A stretch of 64,000 nucleotides of DNA from Pseudalgibacter ostreae (GTDB lineage Bacteria; Bacteroidota; Bacteroidia; Flavobacteriales; Flavobacteriaceae), in the NCBI RefSeq assembly GCF_042427585.1, contig NZ_JBHMFC010000074.1, positions 131,647-195,646 of the forward strand, written 5' to 3'. Positions 1-10,225 of the stretch are shown here, piece by piece. How positions within the stretch are numbered: the stretch's first letter is position 1; each line of letters begins with the position of its first letter. The notes below the pieces were generated by a model, which saw only the letters and a list, made by a program, of their open reading frames with translations, did not search any database and had not been told where the DNA came from. The position numbers and the translations under genes were made by a program.

Positions 1-627
1 TTTCAAAACCTCAAGAGAACCAACATCTTTAGGATTAATTTCGGATAAATTTCCGGCATAAGGAACACCATCTAAAATAACCAAAGGCCCGTTTGAGGCG
101 GAAATCGAATTTTGTCCACGAATAAGCATGGAGTTGCTCGACCCTTCTGCATTAGATGCATTTACACTAATATTCATGCCTGCCATAGTACCTTGTAACA
201 TTTGTTCCAAACTTGTTCTTGGCCTAGACTCTAAAGTTTCTGTACTAACAGAAACAACAGAGCCTGTTACATCACTTTTCTTTTGAGTACCATACCCTAC
301 TACTATAACCTCATCCAATCCAATTTGAGATGATTTCAAAGCTATATTTATGGTTGTTTTAGAGCCTACCAAAACCTCTTGAGACTCCATTCCTACGTAG
401 CTAAACACCACTATAGCATTTGGCTTTGCTTTTAAGGAGTAATTTCCGTCAAAATCAGACATTGTTCCTGTTGTTGTCCCTTTAACTAATATAGACACTC
501 CTGGCAGCGGGATACCATCTTCGCCTGTAACATTTCCGGATATGTTTTTGTTTTGAGCATATCCGGTTAAGGTCATAAAAATAAAAGACAGACATGTTAT
601 TCTAAATAATAATTGTTTTTTTTTCAT
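1..627 (-). CDS. SusC-like TonB-dependent receptor, N-terminal part (cut by window edge)
   Basis: Reading from the ATG at 627 gives 209 codons with no stop before the window edge, so only the N-terminus is visible. It shows a signal peptide ending near YAQ, a carboxypeptidase-regulatory-like domain (about residues 27-100, with GVSILVKGT and DFDGNYSL segments), a TonB-box-like region, and the start of the plug domain (VVGYGTQKK, then LDGVPYAG). In Bacteroidota such proteins form the outer-membrane channel that imports oligosaccharides captured by a SusD partner. It lies 10 nt downstream of the GH88 gene on the same strand, so the two are probably co-transcribed. The rest, and presumably a susD, lie outside the window. 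Confidence 0.93.
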   Translation of the reverse strand, partial: MKKKQLLFRITCLSFIFMTLTGYAQNKNISGNVTGEDGIPLPGVSILVKGTTTGTMSDFDGNYSLKAKPNAIVVFSYVGMESQEVLVGSKTTINIALKSSQIGLDEVIVVGYGTQKKSDVTGSVVSVSTETLESRPRTSLEQMLQGTMAGMNISVNASNAEGSSNSMLIRGQNSISASNGPLVILDGVPYAGNLSEINPKDVGSLEVLK

Positions 628-637
628 GAATTTTAGT

Positions 638-1846
638 TTAGTTGTTTTGAATTTTAATCTTTCTTGAAAGCGCTTCCAAATAATAATAATCAGCATATAT
701 TAAAGGGACATCTATTTCTGAACCTCCTGGTTTAGCTCCTGTAGAGTGCCTTAACAAAAACCCTTTATCGGCACCTTGCGTATTAAAATAATTATCTGTA
801 GACAAAGAGGTTACCATGCCGTCGGCTACTTTTAAATACGCCTCTTTATTCTCTTTGTTGGCTGTAAACGTACTTAATTCATATAGTGCCGAAGCCATTA
901 CCGCTGCGGCCGAAGCATCTTTTGGTTCATCTGCTACATCTTTTAAGCTAAAATCCCATGTAGGAACAAAGTCTTCAGGAAGCTTAGCCACGTTAATAAT
1001 ATAATTTGCAACTTTTTCCGCTTGCTTTAAAAACTCTGCATCTTGGGTTTCACGATAAGCCATAGTATAGCCATATAATGCCCATGCTTCCCCTCTTGCC
1101 CACGAAGAGTCGTCTGCATAACCTTGATGAGTTACCTTAGATTTTGCAACACCTGTAATCGTATCGTAATTAACCACATGATAAGTACTGTAATCACTTC
1201 TAAAATGGTTTTTCATAGTCGTTTTGGCATGCGTATTGGCAATGTTATAAAAAACAGAATCACCAGTTTCTTTCCAAGCCCAGTACAACAATTCAAGATT
1301 CATCATGTTATCAATAATCACAGGAAACTCCCATTTATCTTTATGGTGGTCCCAAGAACGGATACACCCTACATTTTCATCAAATCTTGTTATTAAAGTT
1401 TGTGCAGATTGGATTAGTATGTTTTTATACGCTTCATTTTTAGAATACTTATACCCTAAACCATAACTAGCCATCATTTTAAAACCTATATCGTGGTTTG
1501 ATGCATTAAACTGTTCGCTCTCTAATAATTCGGTAAACTTAATGGCTTGATTTTTCCACTCTGTATTTCCTGTTAAGTGATATGTAAACCATAAAACGCC
1601 TGGATAAAAGCCGCTGGTCCAATCTCGTTTACTTACAAGACCAATAGCTCCTTCTTCTAATGTTCTAGGAAAAATTCTTCTTTTTGAAAGATCAAAGTCT
1701 TCTTTGAGTACTGGCGAATATTTTAGTTGACTATCAATTTTTTCAATCAACTTATCTTTATTAAAATCGTCATCTTTTAATACCCCTTTTGATTTACAAG
1801 AACATAATACTATGGACAGTATTATAAAAACAGATAGATACCTCAT
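638..1846 (-). CDS. GH88 unsaturated glucuronyl hydrolase, lipoprotein
   Basis: 402 aa. A lipobox near C17 suggests an outer-membrane or periplasmic lipoprotein. The (alpha/alpha)6-barrel signatures of glycoside hydrolase family 88 are present: WTSGFYPG at 76-83, HDIGF with candidate catalytic D119, DNMMNLELLYW with candidate catalytic D179, and a DDSSWARGEAWALYG segment. GH88 enzymes hydrate and remove the 4,5-unsaturated uronic acid left at the non-reducing end by polysaccharide lyases, releasing a keto-uronate. The gene is first in an operon with the SusC gene and is divergent from an HTCS regulator. The family assignment is strong. The glycan is not determined, because no lyase is visible. 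Confidence 0.9.
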   Translation of the reverse strand: MRYLSVFIILSIVLCSCKSKGVLKDDDFNKDKLIEKIDSQLKYSPVLKEDFDLSKRRIFPRTLEEGAIGLVSKRDWTSGFYPGVLWFTYHLTGNTEWKNQAIKFTELLESEQFNASNHDIGFKMMASYGLGYKYSKNEAYKNILIQSAQTLITRFDENVGCIRSWDHHKDKWEFPVIIDNMMNLELLYWAWKETGDSVFYNIANTHAKTTMKNHFRSDYSTYHVVNYDTITGVAKSKVTHQGYADDSSWARGEAWALYGYTMAYRETQDAEFLKQAEKVANYIINVAKLPEDFVPTWDFSLKDVADEPKDASAAAVMASALYELSTFTANKENKEAYLKVADGMVTSLSTDNYFNTQGADKGFLLRHSTGAKPGGSEIDVPLIYADYYYLEALSRKIKIQNN

Positions 1847-1880
1847 TACTTTTTAAAATTTAATTATTCATTGTTTTAGT

Positions 1881-1888
1881 CAAAACTA
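1881..1888 (-). promoter_or_regulatory. -7 box upstream of GH88-SusC operon
   Basis: The minus strand reads TAGTTTTG, matching the Bacteroidota -7 consensus TAnnTTTG. It would place the transcript start about 28 nt before the GH88 ATG. No clear -33 TTTG was found at normal spacing, which would fit activator-dependent expression. Confidence 0.35.
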
Positions 1889-1934
1889 CCCGATACAACT
1901 TGATTTTTTTCGCACCATTGTCACCAATTATCAT

Positions 1935-1966
1935 AACATATGTCCCATTCTAGAACACATGTTCCA
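1935..1966. promoter_or_regulatory. imperfect direct repeat in GH88/HTCS divergent region
   Basis: AACATATGTCCCA (1935-1947) and AACACATGTTCCA (1954-1966) match at 11 of 13 positions with a 19-bp period. They lie between the GH88 gene and the preferred HTCS start at 2054. They are a candidate regulator-binding site, and differ from the TCCAT repeats of the second PUL. Confidence 0.3.
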
Positions 1967-2053
1967 AAAAACAACATACGTGCTAAACTTTATTGGCCAT
2001 TGCGTTTCGCCCACACCCTATTATTTAGTATTTTGGAGAATCAAATTCCCGAT

Positions 2054-5000
2054 ATGAAAAAATGGTTTTATAACATATTACTAATTATAATTTCCCCTTT
2101 TATACTTGCTGTAAACAACCCTCACATTTCTATATCTAAAATAACGCCATCTGGAGGGGTAGCCTATTCTCAAGTCACTTCTATATTAGAAGATCATCAT
2201 GGATTTATATGGTTTGGCACCAATAATGGTCTTTTTTCCTACAACTCTATAGATGTTAAAAGGTATAATCACCTACAGAATGATCTATCTACTATCTCCA
2301 CCAATAGAATAAACACACTTTATAAAGAAAAAAACGGAAAAATGTGGGTGGCAACCGAAAACGGCTTATGCGCCTATAATGCTAAAAAAGATAATTTCGA
2401 CAGATACTCTATTAAAGATCAGTTTGATAATTATATTGGTAAAGACATCACCTCTTTTTTTCAAGATGACAAAGACATCTTTTGGTTTTCGGATGAAAAA
2501 GGTTTTGGAACAATAAACATCAACACCAGTAGGGCGCTATATCAAAACATAAACAATAACACGAGCCGTGTGAGTTTGGTTTCCATGGATAAAACCATGC
2601 GTATTTGGGTTTTTTATGAGAACGGCAACATCTATTACAAGCTTAAGGACTCCAATACATTTCAGTTTTACTCCAAAGGTATTGCCAACCCTGTTCGATC
2701 TGTTTTAATTGATAATGAGTTTGTTTGGATTGGTTATGAATCACAAGGTTTGCTGTGTTTGGATATGCATGGTAAAGCCAAACATCACTTTTATTCAAAA
2801 AACAGCAATGCTCCTGAGTTGCCCAGTAACGACGTGAGGAGTATAATTAAAGATGAAAACAACCAAATATGGGTTGCAACTTATAATGGAATTGCCGTAA
2901 TCGATAATTTTAAAGTAACATTTGTAATCGATCAACAAAAATATCCAGAATTACCAAACCACTCCATTTGGTCTCTATACGAAGATTCACGAAAAAACAT
3001 ATGGATAGGCACTTGGATGGGAGGACTTGCTTTTCATAGCGCCTATAATAATTCATTTTTACACTACAATCAATCTACATCAAAAAATGCAATAAGCAAC
3101 AATATAGTAAGTAGTTTTGTACAGGTGCCACACAAACCAAATATATTAATTGGCACTGATGATGGTGAATTGAATAATTTCAATCCTGAAACCAATATTT
3201 TTACCACAGAGCCTATTTATTACAATGGCAAAGTGATTCAAAACATCAAATCACTTGCTTATGATAAATTTAAAACCTTATGGGTTGGGACATATGCACA
3301 TGGTGTTTTCTACCGAAAAAAAAACCAAAACACCTTTCAGCGTTTAACGCCTCCTTTTAATACTGGTTTTCAAGCTTTAGATATTTTGCCAACAGACGAA
3401 GGGGTATGGATTAGCGATTACCCGCAAGGTGTTTATTTCTATAATTTTACATCAAAAAAATTCACACAACACCAGCACAACCCTCTAGATATAAACACCA
3501 TATCAGACGACAATGTTAGACACATCATTCAAGATAAACAGGGCCATATTTGGTTTGCTACCCAAAACGGACTCAATCTTTTAAGAAAAGGTTCCTCTCA
3601 ATTTATCCATTTTTTTTATCAAGAAGCCAATAATAATAGTATTGCTACAAATTATATTTATTGCCTCCATGAAGACAATAAAGGCTTTATATGGATTGGT
3701 ACCAATGGCCAAGGGCTAGACAAATACAATCCTAAAACTGGTACAGCAGAACATTTCACTATAAAAGAAGGGCTTCCTGGAAATGAAATATTTTCCATAT
3801 TAGAAGATTTCGAACATAATTTATGGATTACAACCGAAAACGGCCTTTCTATGCTCAATCCTACAACAAACACCATTCGGTCTTTTATTAGCAATAAGGG
3901 GATACAAAACAATCATTTTCATCCTACTGCAGCCTTATCGCCCTTAAATAACGAGCTGTATTTCGGTGGGTCAGACGGCTTAATACGGTTCTTTCCCCAA
4001 GAAATAAAAACAAACCCCATACCCCCTGTTACAACAATAACCCATTTTTTTATAAACAATGAAGAGGTACTACCCGAAAGACCCAACTCTGTTTTAAAAG
4101 ATATTATTAGTAACACCAAAACCTTAGAATTAACCCATAAACAAAACTCTATAAGTTTTCAATTTATCTCTAACAACTATATAAACCCTCAAAAAAACGA
4201 ATTTAAATACAGGTTAAAAGGCTTTGATGACCAATGGAACAATTCTGATTTTAATGACAAGGCAAATTTCACAAACGTACCACCTGGGAATTATATTTTT
4301 GAAGTAAAGGCCGCCAATAACGATAGTGTTTGGAACGACAACCCTACCCAAGTTTTTATAAATATTAGTCCACCTATATGGCTTACTTGGTATGCCTATT
4401 TATTCTATATAATAGTTTTTATTGCTTCTATTTACTTTTTCAGAAAACAGGTAATTCATCGTCAAAGACTTAAATCTGAAATACAATTAGCAAAAATCCA
4501 GCAAGAAACTAAAGAACAGCTTCACCAAGGAAAACTTCAATTTTTCACTAATATTTCCCACGAATTTAGAACACCACTAACACTTATTCAAGGCCCTGTA
4601 ACACGTTTGCTGAAAACGGGATTTGAAAATGAAGCATCCAATAAACAGTTAATACTAATTAAAAACAATACAGATCGCTTACTTCGTTTAATTAATCAAT
4701 TTTTAGATTTTAGAAGAATTGATCATGGGAAACTAAAACTTAACCCTATAAATGCCGACATTGTGGCTTTTAGCAAAAATGTATTTAATTGTTTTGAAGA
4801 ACATGCAAGATATAGAGCTTTTAATTTTAATTTTATATCGGATTTGACCAGCTTAAAAATGGATTTTGATACCGATAAATTAGACAAAGTATTGGTTAAC
4901 ATGTTGTCTAATGCCTTTAAGTACTCACCAGACAATGGCACTATTACATTAAAAATACAAAAGAACACTAGACCCAAACTAAAGTCTAACTGGAACACCT

Positions 5001-6154
5001 ACACTATAGGCGAAATTATCGATGGCGATTTTATTAGCATAAGCATATCGGATACAGGCGAAGGCATGTCGGCAGATACGCTCCCTCAAATATTTGAAAG
5101 GTTTTTTCAACTCGAAACCAACGCAAATAGAGGAACAGGCATAGGTCTTTCCTTATCTACCAATTATATTACCATGCACCATGGCCAATTAACAGTAAGC
5201 AGCTCTGAAGGCAAGGGCTCTGTTTTTTGTATTTATTTACCAGAACGCCAGTTCGCTTTTTTTAACGACACCCCAATAGAAACCACTCCTACCTCTACTT
5301 TTGATTTTACATCGGAATCTGCTGCACCTTTAGAAAATAAACCCAAATTAACAGAGCCCCCCGAAAATCAGGAGTCTCTTATATTAATAGCAGAAGACAA
5401 TCCTGAGTTATTGGATTTCTTGGTAGAGTCATTAGAAAATCATTTTAGAATAGCCAAATCAAAAAATGGAAAAGAAGCTTTAGAGCAAATACATTCTTTA
5501 TATCCAGATTTAGTCGTTTCGGATATTATGATGCCAGAAATAAATGGTATAGAATTATGTTCTAAAATAAAGACAGATATAAGAACAAGTCATATTCCCG
5601 TTATTTTACTTACTGCCCTAGATACCATTCAAGACAAAATAACAGGTATTCATTCTGGTGCCGATGCCTACTTAGCAAAACCTTTTAATGAAGACCTTTT
5701 AATTGTTCAAATCAATAATTTATTAAATTCCAGAAAAGGATTGCGCGAATCGTTTGCTTCTAGTCAAGATTCCTGGGAAAACCATTCTGAAATTCATGAT
5801 CTAGATAAAAAACTACTTTTAAAGGCTATAAATAGTATTGAACAAAACATAACCAATGCTGATTTCAGCGTGGAGGATTTGGCGAAAAACCTACACCTAA
5901 GCCGCACACACCTTCACAGAAAACTAAAATCACTTACAGATCAATCTGCTACCGAGTTTATTCGCAGTATAAGACTAAAAAATGCCATCAAATTAATGAA
6001 AAAAGGAGATACTACTATTAATGAAATAGGCTATGCTGTTGGGTTCAATTCTCATAACTATTTCACGAAATCCTTTAAAAAACAATATGGAAAAACACCC
6101 TCTGATTTTATAAAAGAAAACTCTGATGCAATTGGATCTCTAAATAAAAAATAG
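2054..6154 (+). CDS. Hybrid two-component system regulator (HTCS) of the first PUL
   Basis: 1366 aa from the preferred ATG at 2054, which begins a clear signal peptide (MKKWFYNILLII). An in-frame ATG at 1940 would add 38 non-signal-like residues and overlap the candidate operator. Order of domains: periplasmic two-bladed beta-propeller repeats (IWFGTNNGLF-type motifs), a Y_Y_Y domain, one membrane helix (WYAYLFYIIVFIASIYFF), HisKA with ISHEFRTPL (phosphorylated H836), HATPase with a GTGIGLSL motif, a receiver with phospho-acceptor D1157 (SDIMMPE), and an AraC-type HTH at the C-terminus. HTCS proteins bind an oligosaccharide in the periplasm and activate the PUL. The divergent GH88-SusC operon is the likely target. 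Confidence 0.93.
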   Translation: MKKWFYNILLIIISPFILAVNNPHISISKITPSGGVAYSQVTSILEDHHGFIWFGTNNGLFSYNSIDVKRYNHLQNDLSTISTNRINTLYKEKNGKMWVATENGLCAYNAKKDNFDRYSIKDQFDNYIGKDITSFFQDDKDIFWFSDEKGFGTININTSRALYQNINNNTSRVSLVSMDKTMRIWVFYENGNIYYKLKDSNTFQFYSKGIANPVRSVLIDNEFVWIGYESQGLLCLDMHGKAKHHFYSKNSNAPELPSNDVRSIIKDENNQIWVATYNGIAVIDNFKVTFVIDQQKYPELPNHSIWSLYEDSRKNIWIGTWMGGLAFHSAYNNSFLHYNQSTSKNAISNNIVSSFVQVPHKPNILIGTDDGELNNFNPETNIFTTEPIYYNGKVIQNIKSLAYDKFKTLWVGTYAHGVFYRKKNQNTFQRLTPPFNTGFQALDILPTDEGVWISDYPQGVYFYNFTSKKFTQHQHNPLDINTISDDNVRHIIQDKQGHIWFATQNGLNLLRKGSSQFIHFFYQEANNNSIATNYIYCLHEDNKGFIWIGTNGQGLDKYNPKTGTAEHFTIKEGLPGNEIFSILEDFEHNLWITTENGLSMLNPTTNTIRSFISNKGIQNNHFHPTAALSPLNNELYFGGSDGLIRFFPQEIKTNPIPPVTTITHFFINNEEVLPERPNSVLKDIISNTKTLELTHKQNSISFQFISNNYINPQKNEFKYRLKGFDDQWNNSDFNDKANFTNVPPGNYIFEVKAANNDSVWNDNPTQVFINISPPIWLTWYAYLFYIIVFIASIYFFRKQVIHRQRLKSEIQLAKIQQETKEQLHQGKLQFFTNISHEFRTPLTLIQGPVTRLLKTGFENEASNKQLILIKNNTDRLLRLINQFLDFRRIDHGKLKLNPINADIVAFSKNVFNCFEEHARYRAFNFNFISDLTSLKMDFDTDKLDKVLVNMLSNAFKYSPDNGTITLKIQKNTRPKLKSNWNTYTIGEIIDGDFISISISDTGEGMSADTLPQIFERFFQLETNANRGTGIGLSLSTNYITMHHGQLTVSSSEGKGSVFCIYLPERQFAFFNDTPIETTPTSTFDFTSESAAPLENKPKLTEPPENQESLILIAEDNPELLDFLVESLENHFRIAKSKNGKEALEQIHSLYPDLVVSDIMMPEINGIELCSKIKTDIRTSHIPVILLTALDTIQDKITGIHSGADAYLAKPFNEDLLIVQINNLLNSRKGLRESFASSQDSWENHSEIHDLDKKLLLKAINSIEQNITNADFSVEDLAKNLHLSRTHLHRKLKSLTDQSATEFIRSIRLKNAIKLMKKGDTTINEIGYAVGFNSHNYFTKSFKKQYGKTPSDFIKENSDAIGSLNKK

Positions 6155-6162
6155 GTACAAAT

Positions 6163-6176
6163 CATGCATTTGCATG
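6163..6176. terminator. weak hairpin between convergent HTCS genes
   Basis: CATGC-ATTT-GCATG forms a 5-bp stem followed by a T-rich run (CTTTTATTT) on the plus strand. It lies in the 29-bp gap between two convergent regulator genes. The stem is short, so this is only a possible terminator. Confidence 0.3.
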
Positions 6177-6183
6177 CTTTTAT

Positions 6184-9100
6184 TTATTTCAACAACGTAC
6201 TAGGAGGGTATCCAAATTGTTTCTTAAAGCAACGGCTAAAGTATAAGGGGTCGTTAAACCCAATTAAATCGGTAACTTCAGATACGTTATACTTTTTTGT
6301 TTTTAGAAGTTGTGCCGATTTTTTTAATCGAATGGTTCTAATAAATTCATTAGGTGCTAAATCTGTTAACTCTTTTATTTTTCTATAAAGTTTTGATGAA
6401 CTCATGCCCATCTCGTCACACAAAAAACCTGTGGTAAGCCCTGGGCTACCTAAATTTTTATTTATAATATCAGTAATTTTCTCCATTAAATCTTTATCTA
6501 TGGGAGAATGCGTAAGCAAACCTATTCCGCTTTCGGCATCACCAGAAAATTTGACTTTAAGGTCTAGCCTTGTTTTTATGATATTAATGATTATAGATTT
6601 TAGTAAAGAGGGATCAAAAGGTTTTACCAAATATCCATCTGCCCCTACGTTATAGCCTTTCATCTTATCTTCATTTTCAGATAGTGCCGTTAACAAGATT
6701 ACTGGAATATGACTGATAAATTCATCCTTTTTAAGCATTTCACAAAACTGAAGGCCATCCATAACGGGCATCATAACATCTGCTACGCAGAGCATGGGTT
6801 TTATTTGTCTACAAAGCTGCAACCCTTCCTCTCCGTTTTCCGCTTCATAAACCTTGTAATACGCCGATAAATAGTCTACGATATACTTCCTTAGCTCTAT
6901 ATTATCTTCAATAACGAGTATTTTTTCTTTAATTTCTGTATTTGTACTTTTAGGATTAATAGGAATGGCATGTACGATATTCTGCTTCTCCGTATTAATA
7001 GCAACTTCAAAAACTTCATTTTCACTATAGAACTTACGCATTATTGGAATTTCCACAGCAAACACACTCCCTTCTTTGGGCGTACTCTGCACTTTAATTG
7101 TGCCTTTATGAAGTTCCACTAGCGCCTTCACCAAGGATAGCCCTATGCCCGACCCTGTGTTATTTTCTTTGCTATTTGTCGCTTGATAAAACCTAGTGAA
7201 TATTTTGTCTTGGCTCTTTTTAGGTATACCGATACCATCATCACTCACCTCTAAAACCAAATAGCCTGCTTCATCTCCTTTTAAACCAATAAATAAATCG
7301 ACAGAGCCATATTTGTTTGTAAACTTTACAGCATTAGATAGTAAATTATAAAGAATCTTATCATATTTATCTTTATCGATCCATCCCAAAATTGATTCTT
7401 CTTCATAATTAAAAGACAACTGTACTTGTTTACTATATGCAAATTCCTTGAATGAATCGAAGGTGTTTTTGGTGTATTCTACAATATCGGTTTTAGATAC
7501 TTTAAGCTTTAACTCACCGGTTTGTGCTTTTCTGAAATCCAATACCTGGTTTACTAAGTTTAAAAGCCTACTCGCATTTTGGTGTATGAGATTGTACCTG
7601 CTTTTTTGATACGCACTACTATAATCTTTACTCTCTTCTATTAATTGCTTTACAGGCCCTAAAATAAGGGTTAAAGGCGTTCTCAACTCATGCGATATAT
7701 TGGTGAAAAAGCGTAATTTCTCATTATTTAACTTTATATCGCGCTCTCTATTCACTTTTTCTGTTACCAGTTCTTGTTTTAAACGGATTTTGTTTTTAAG
7801 CTCTCTCCTAACCAGGTAGTGAATGCCTGCTAATAGCAATAAAAAAACAAAAAGCGCTGGATATGTTAGCCAAAACGGTCTTTTTATTTCTATTTTATAA
7901 GATACCACATCGCTCCAATGCCCGTCGCTATTACTAGATTTTATTTTGAAAACATAATCTCCTGGAAATAAATTGGTGTATTGAACGGTTCTCGAATTAC
8001 TATTGGCTGTAATCCAATTATCATCAAACCCTTCTAACATGTAATCAAATTTATTTAAACGCTCATTAGTATAAGATGGTGTTGAAAATTGTAAGGAAAA
8101 ATTTCTATTTTTATAATTAAGCGTTATGCTTTTGGATTGGTTAAAATCTTCTTTAAGTGGAACCTCATCATTTATTTTTTTTCCTGGAAAAATTATTTCA
8201 TTCTGAATTTTTATTTCAGTTATAATAGGTTTGGGCGAGAATTGATTCTCCTTTATGGTGTATGGTGAAAAATACAGGACTCCATTTTTGGCCCCTAAAT
8301 AAATATTTGATTTTCCGAAATTATAAAACCCTCTGGAGCTAAAATAATCTAATCTATTACCGCTATTAACGTGGTAGATATTATACATACCATTTTCTTT
8401 AAGCTTAGCAACACTATTATTGTTTATGTTTAGCCATAAATTACCGTTAGCATCTGTAAGTAAATCTGTAACCCATTTTCCTGCGAGTGCTTCAGGGGCT
8501 TTTAGGGCTACAAAATTATTGTTTTTACTATCAAAATAACTCAGTCCTTTTCTGGTCGCCGCCCAAAGCTTATTTTTATCATCAAATGCAATAGCGCTCA
8601 CATTAATATGCGGTAAGCCTAAACCTCCATTAATAGATGCACCGTAAGTTACCGTAGTTCCTGTATCTAAAATATATTTCACTACTCCCGTTTCTGTAGC
8701 AAACCATATATGATTAAAGGCATCCTTAATAACTTTATTGATATCCTGGCCTTCAAGAAGTTTTTTACTTACGGTTTGGGTCTCTACATCCCAGATCATC
8801 GCACCTTCCCCAAAGGACCCAATCATCAGTTTGTTGTCCCCTAAGTTTTCGAAGGCTGAAACTGGCGACTGTACGAGACCGAGCTCAATGACTTTAGATT
8901 CTTTTTTTTCATAATTATAAAGCAATAATTTGCCATTCCATAGCCCGCAATAAAATATTTTACCATCAATAGAGTAAATACTGGCAATATCGTTTTGATC
9001 GTTATGCAATGGAACGAATTGATCATCTTCTAAAATAAAAAGACCGTGATGTCGCGTTGCAACAATAATCTTATCGTTATAGGTTTTAGAAAACCCACGT

Positions 9101-10206
9101 ATCCTTGGCGCTTGGTTTCCTATAAATTGGGAAATATCATTATTCAAATTAAACTGGTTCTCAAATGAGTCGTACTTGTCCAGCCCATCTTCTGTTCCAA
9201 TCCATAATACGCCAGAAGCATCAAAATATAAAGCAGAAACCAAATTATCCACCAATGATGTTTGGTCTGTTAGTACAGAATAGTACCGTTTAAAAACGCC
9301 TTTACTAATATCTTCTAAGCGGTCGCAAACTAAAAGCCCACCCAAAGTACCCACCCAATACTTACCATCCGAAGCCTGTGCAACAGACATAAAATAAGGC
9401 CCAAGGGCATCCCTTATTTCGCTATTTTCGATGTATAGATTATCAAATTCGTTTTTTAATTTATTCAGTTTGTACAAGCCTTTTCTCGTCCCTATAAAAA
9501 CATCATGCTTGTCATCTTCATATATAAAATTCAAATACGAGTTAACCTCTAAGGAATTAGGGATGCTAAGCGTATAACGGGTTACTTGCTGGATAACACC
9601 TTTCGGGTCTATATTTATTTTAGCTACGGAAACTGCCCCATAACTACCAATCCAAATGTTTCCCGAAGAATCTTCAAAAATCTCTTTAACATAATCAAAC
9701 CCTTCTAATGGTACTTTTTCAAATCTGTTCTCTTTTACTTTAAAAAGAAACACACCTTTTTCTTTAGTACCAACCCAAACACGTTTATATTTATCTATAT
9801 GGATAGCACGTATTTCTTCATCTGGCAAACTATTTGGATTTCCTGTTTCCGTTAAAAAAGTTTTAAATTGATAAGTATTTAAATTTAAGAGCGTTACACC
9901 TTTTCTCGTTCCAATCCATAATTGGTTGGTTTCTTGGTCCAACTCTAAAGCTGTTATATCATCATTTTCAATTTTATAATGTTCTTCGGAAGTGCTTAAA
10001 TACGTTTTAAACTCATACCCGTCGAATCTGTTTAAACCAGAAAAGGTTCCTAACCATAAAAACCCATGATTATCCTGCACGATATGGCGTACGGAATTAT
10101 GGGACAACCCCCCTTTATCATTATAATGCTCAAACTTAACGGTTTGTGCGTAAACGCTCAAAAAACATGATACTACGTACAACGATAGTATAAAACGGTA
10201 CTTCAT
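6184..10206 (-). CDS. Hybrid two-component system regulator (HTCS) of the second PUL
   Basis: 1340 aa with a signal peptide (cleavage near VYAQ). Periplasmic propeller repeats (FLWLGTFSGL, LWIGTRKG, VWVGTKEKG and others) are followed by a Y_Y_Y domain, a membrane helix near ALFVFLLLLAGIHYLV, HisKA with ISHELRTPL (H839), HATPase with GSGIGLSLVKAL, a receiver with D1143 (ADVMMPV), and an AraC HTH ending at the C-terminus. It is last in the ten-gene minus-strand PUL operon, 19 nt after the metallophosphoesterase, so it is probably amplified by its own target operon. The TCCAT repeats at 28637-28841 are its proposed binding sites. Confidence 0.93.
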   Translation of the reverse strand: MKYRFILSLYVVSCFLSVYAQTVKFEHYNDKGGLSHNSVRHIVQDNHGFLWLGTFSGLNRFDGYEFKTYLSTSEEHYKIENDDITALELDQETNQLWIGTRKGVTLLNLNTYQFKTFLTETGNPNSLPDEEIRAIHIDKYKRVWVGTKEKGVFLFKVKENRFEKVPLEGFDYVKEIFEDSSGNIWIGSYGAVSVAKINIDPKGVIQQVTRYTLSIPNSLEVNSYLNFIYEDDKHDVFIGTRKGLYKLNKLKNEFDNLYIENSEIRDALGPYFMSVAQASDGKYWVGTLGGLLVCDRLEDISKGVFKRYYSVLTDQTSLVDNLVSALYFDASGVLWIGTEDGLDKYDSFENQFNLNNDISQFIGNQAPRIRGFSKTYNDKIIVATRHHGLFILEDDQFVPLHNDQNDIASIYSIDGKIFYCGLWNGKLLLYNYEKKESKVIELGLVQSPVSAFENLGDNKLMIGSFGEGAMIWDVETQTVSKKLLEGQDINKVIKDAFNHIWFATETGVVKYILDTGTTVTYGASINGGLGLPHINVSAIAFDDKNKLWAATRKGLSYFDSKNNNFVALKAPEALAGKWVTDLLTDANGNLWLNINNNSVAKLKENGMYNIYHVNSGNRLDYFSSRGFYNFGKSNIYLGAKNGVLYFSPYTIKENQFSPKPIITEIKIQNEIIFPGKKINDEVPLKEDFNQSKSITLNYKNRNFSLQFSTPSYTNERLNKFDYMLEGFDDNWITANSNSRTVQYTNLFPGDYVFKIKSSNSDGHWSDVVSYKIEIKRPFWLTYPALFVFLLLLAGIHYLVRRELKNKIRLKQELVTEKVNRERDIKLNNEKLRFFTNISHELRTPLTLILGPVKQLIEESKDYSSAYQKSRYNLIHQNASRLLNLVNQVLDFRKAQTGELKLKVSKTDIVEYTKNTFDSFKEFAYSKQVQLSFNYEEESILGWIDKDKYDKILYNLLSNAVKFTNKYGSVDLFIGLKGDEAGYLVLEVSDDGIGIPKKSQDKIFTRFYQATNSKENNTGSGIGLSLVKALVELHKGTIKVQSTPKEGSVFAVEIPIMRKFYSENEVFEVAINTEKQNIVHAIPINPKSTNTEIKEKILVIEDNIELRKYIVDYLSAYYKVYEAENGEEGLQLCRQIKPMLCVADVMMPVMDGLQFCEMLKKDEFISHIPVILLTALSENEDKMKGYNVGADGYLVKPFDPSLLKSIIINIIKTRLDLKVKFSGDAESGIGLLTHSPIDKDLMEKITDIINKNLGSPGLTTGFLCDEMGMSSSKLYRKIKELTDLAPNEFIRTIRLKKSAQLLKTKKYNVSEVTDLIGFNDPLYFSRCFKKQFGYPPSTLLK

Positions 10207-10225
10207 TAAAAAAGGGTTTTACTAT

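Noticed and set aside
1940..2053. Start of the first HTCS at 1940
   Set aside because: The added residues are not signal-like and overlap a candidate operator; ATG 2054 begins a good signal peptide.
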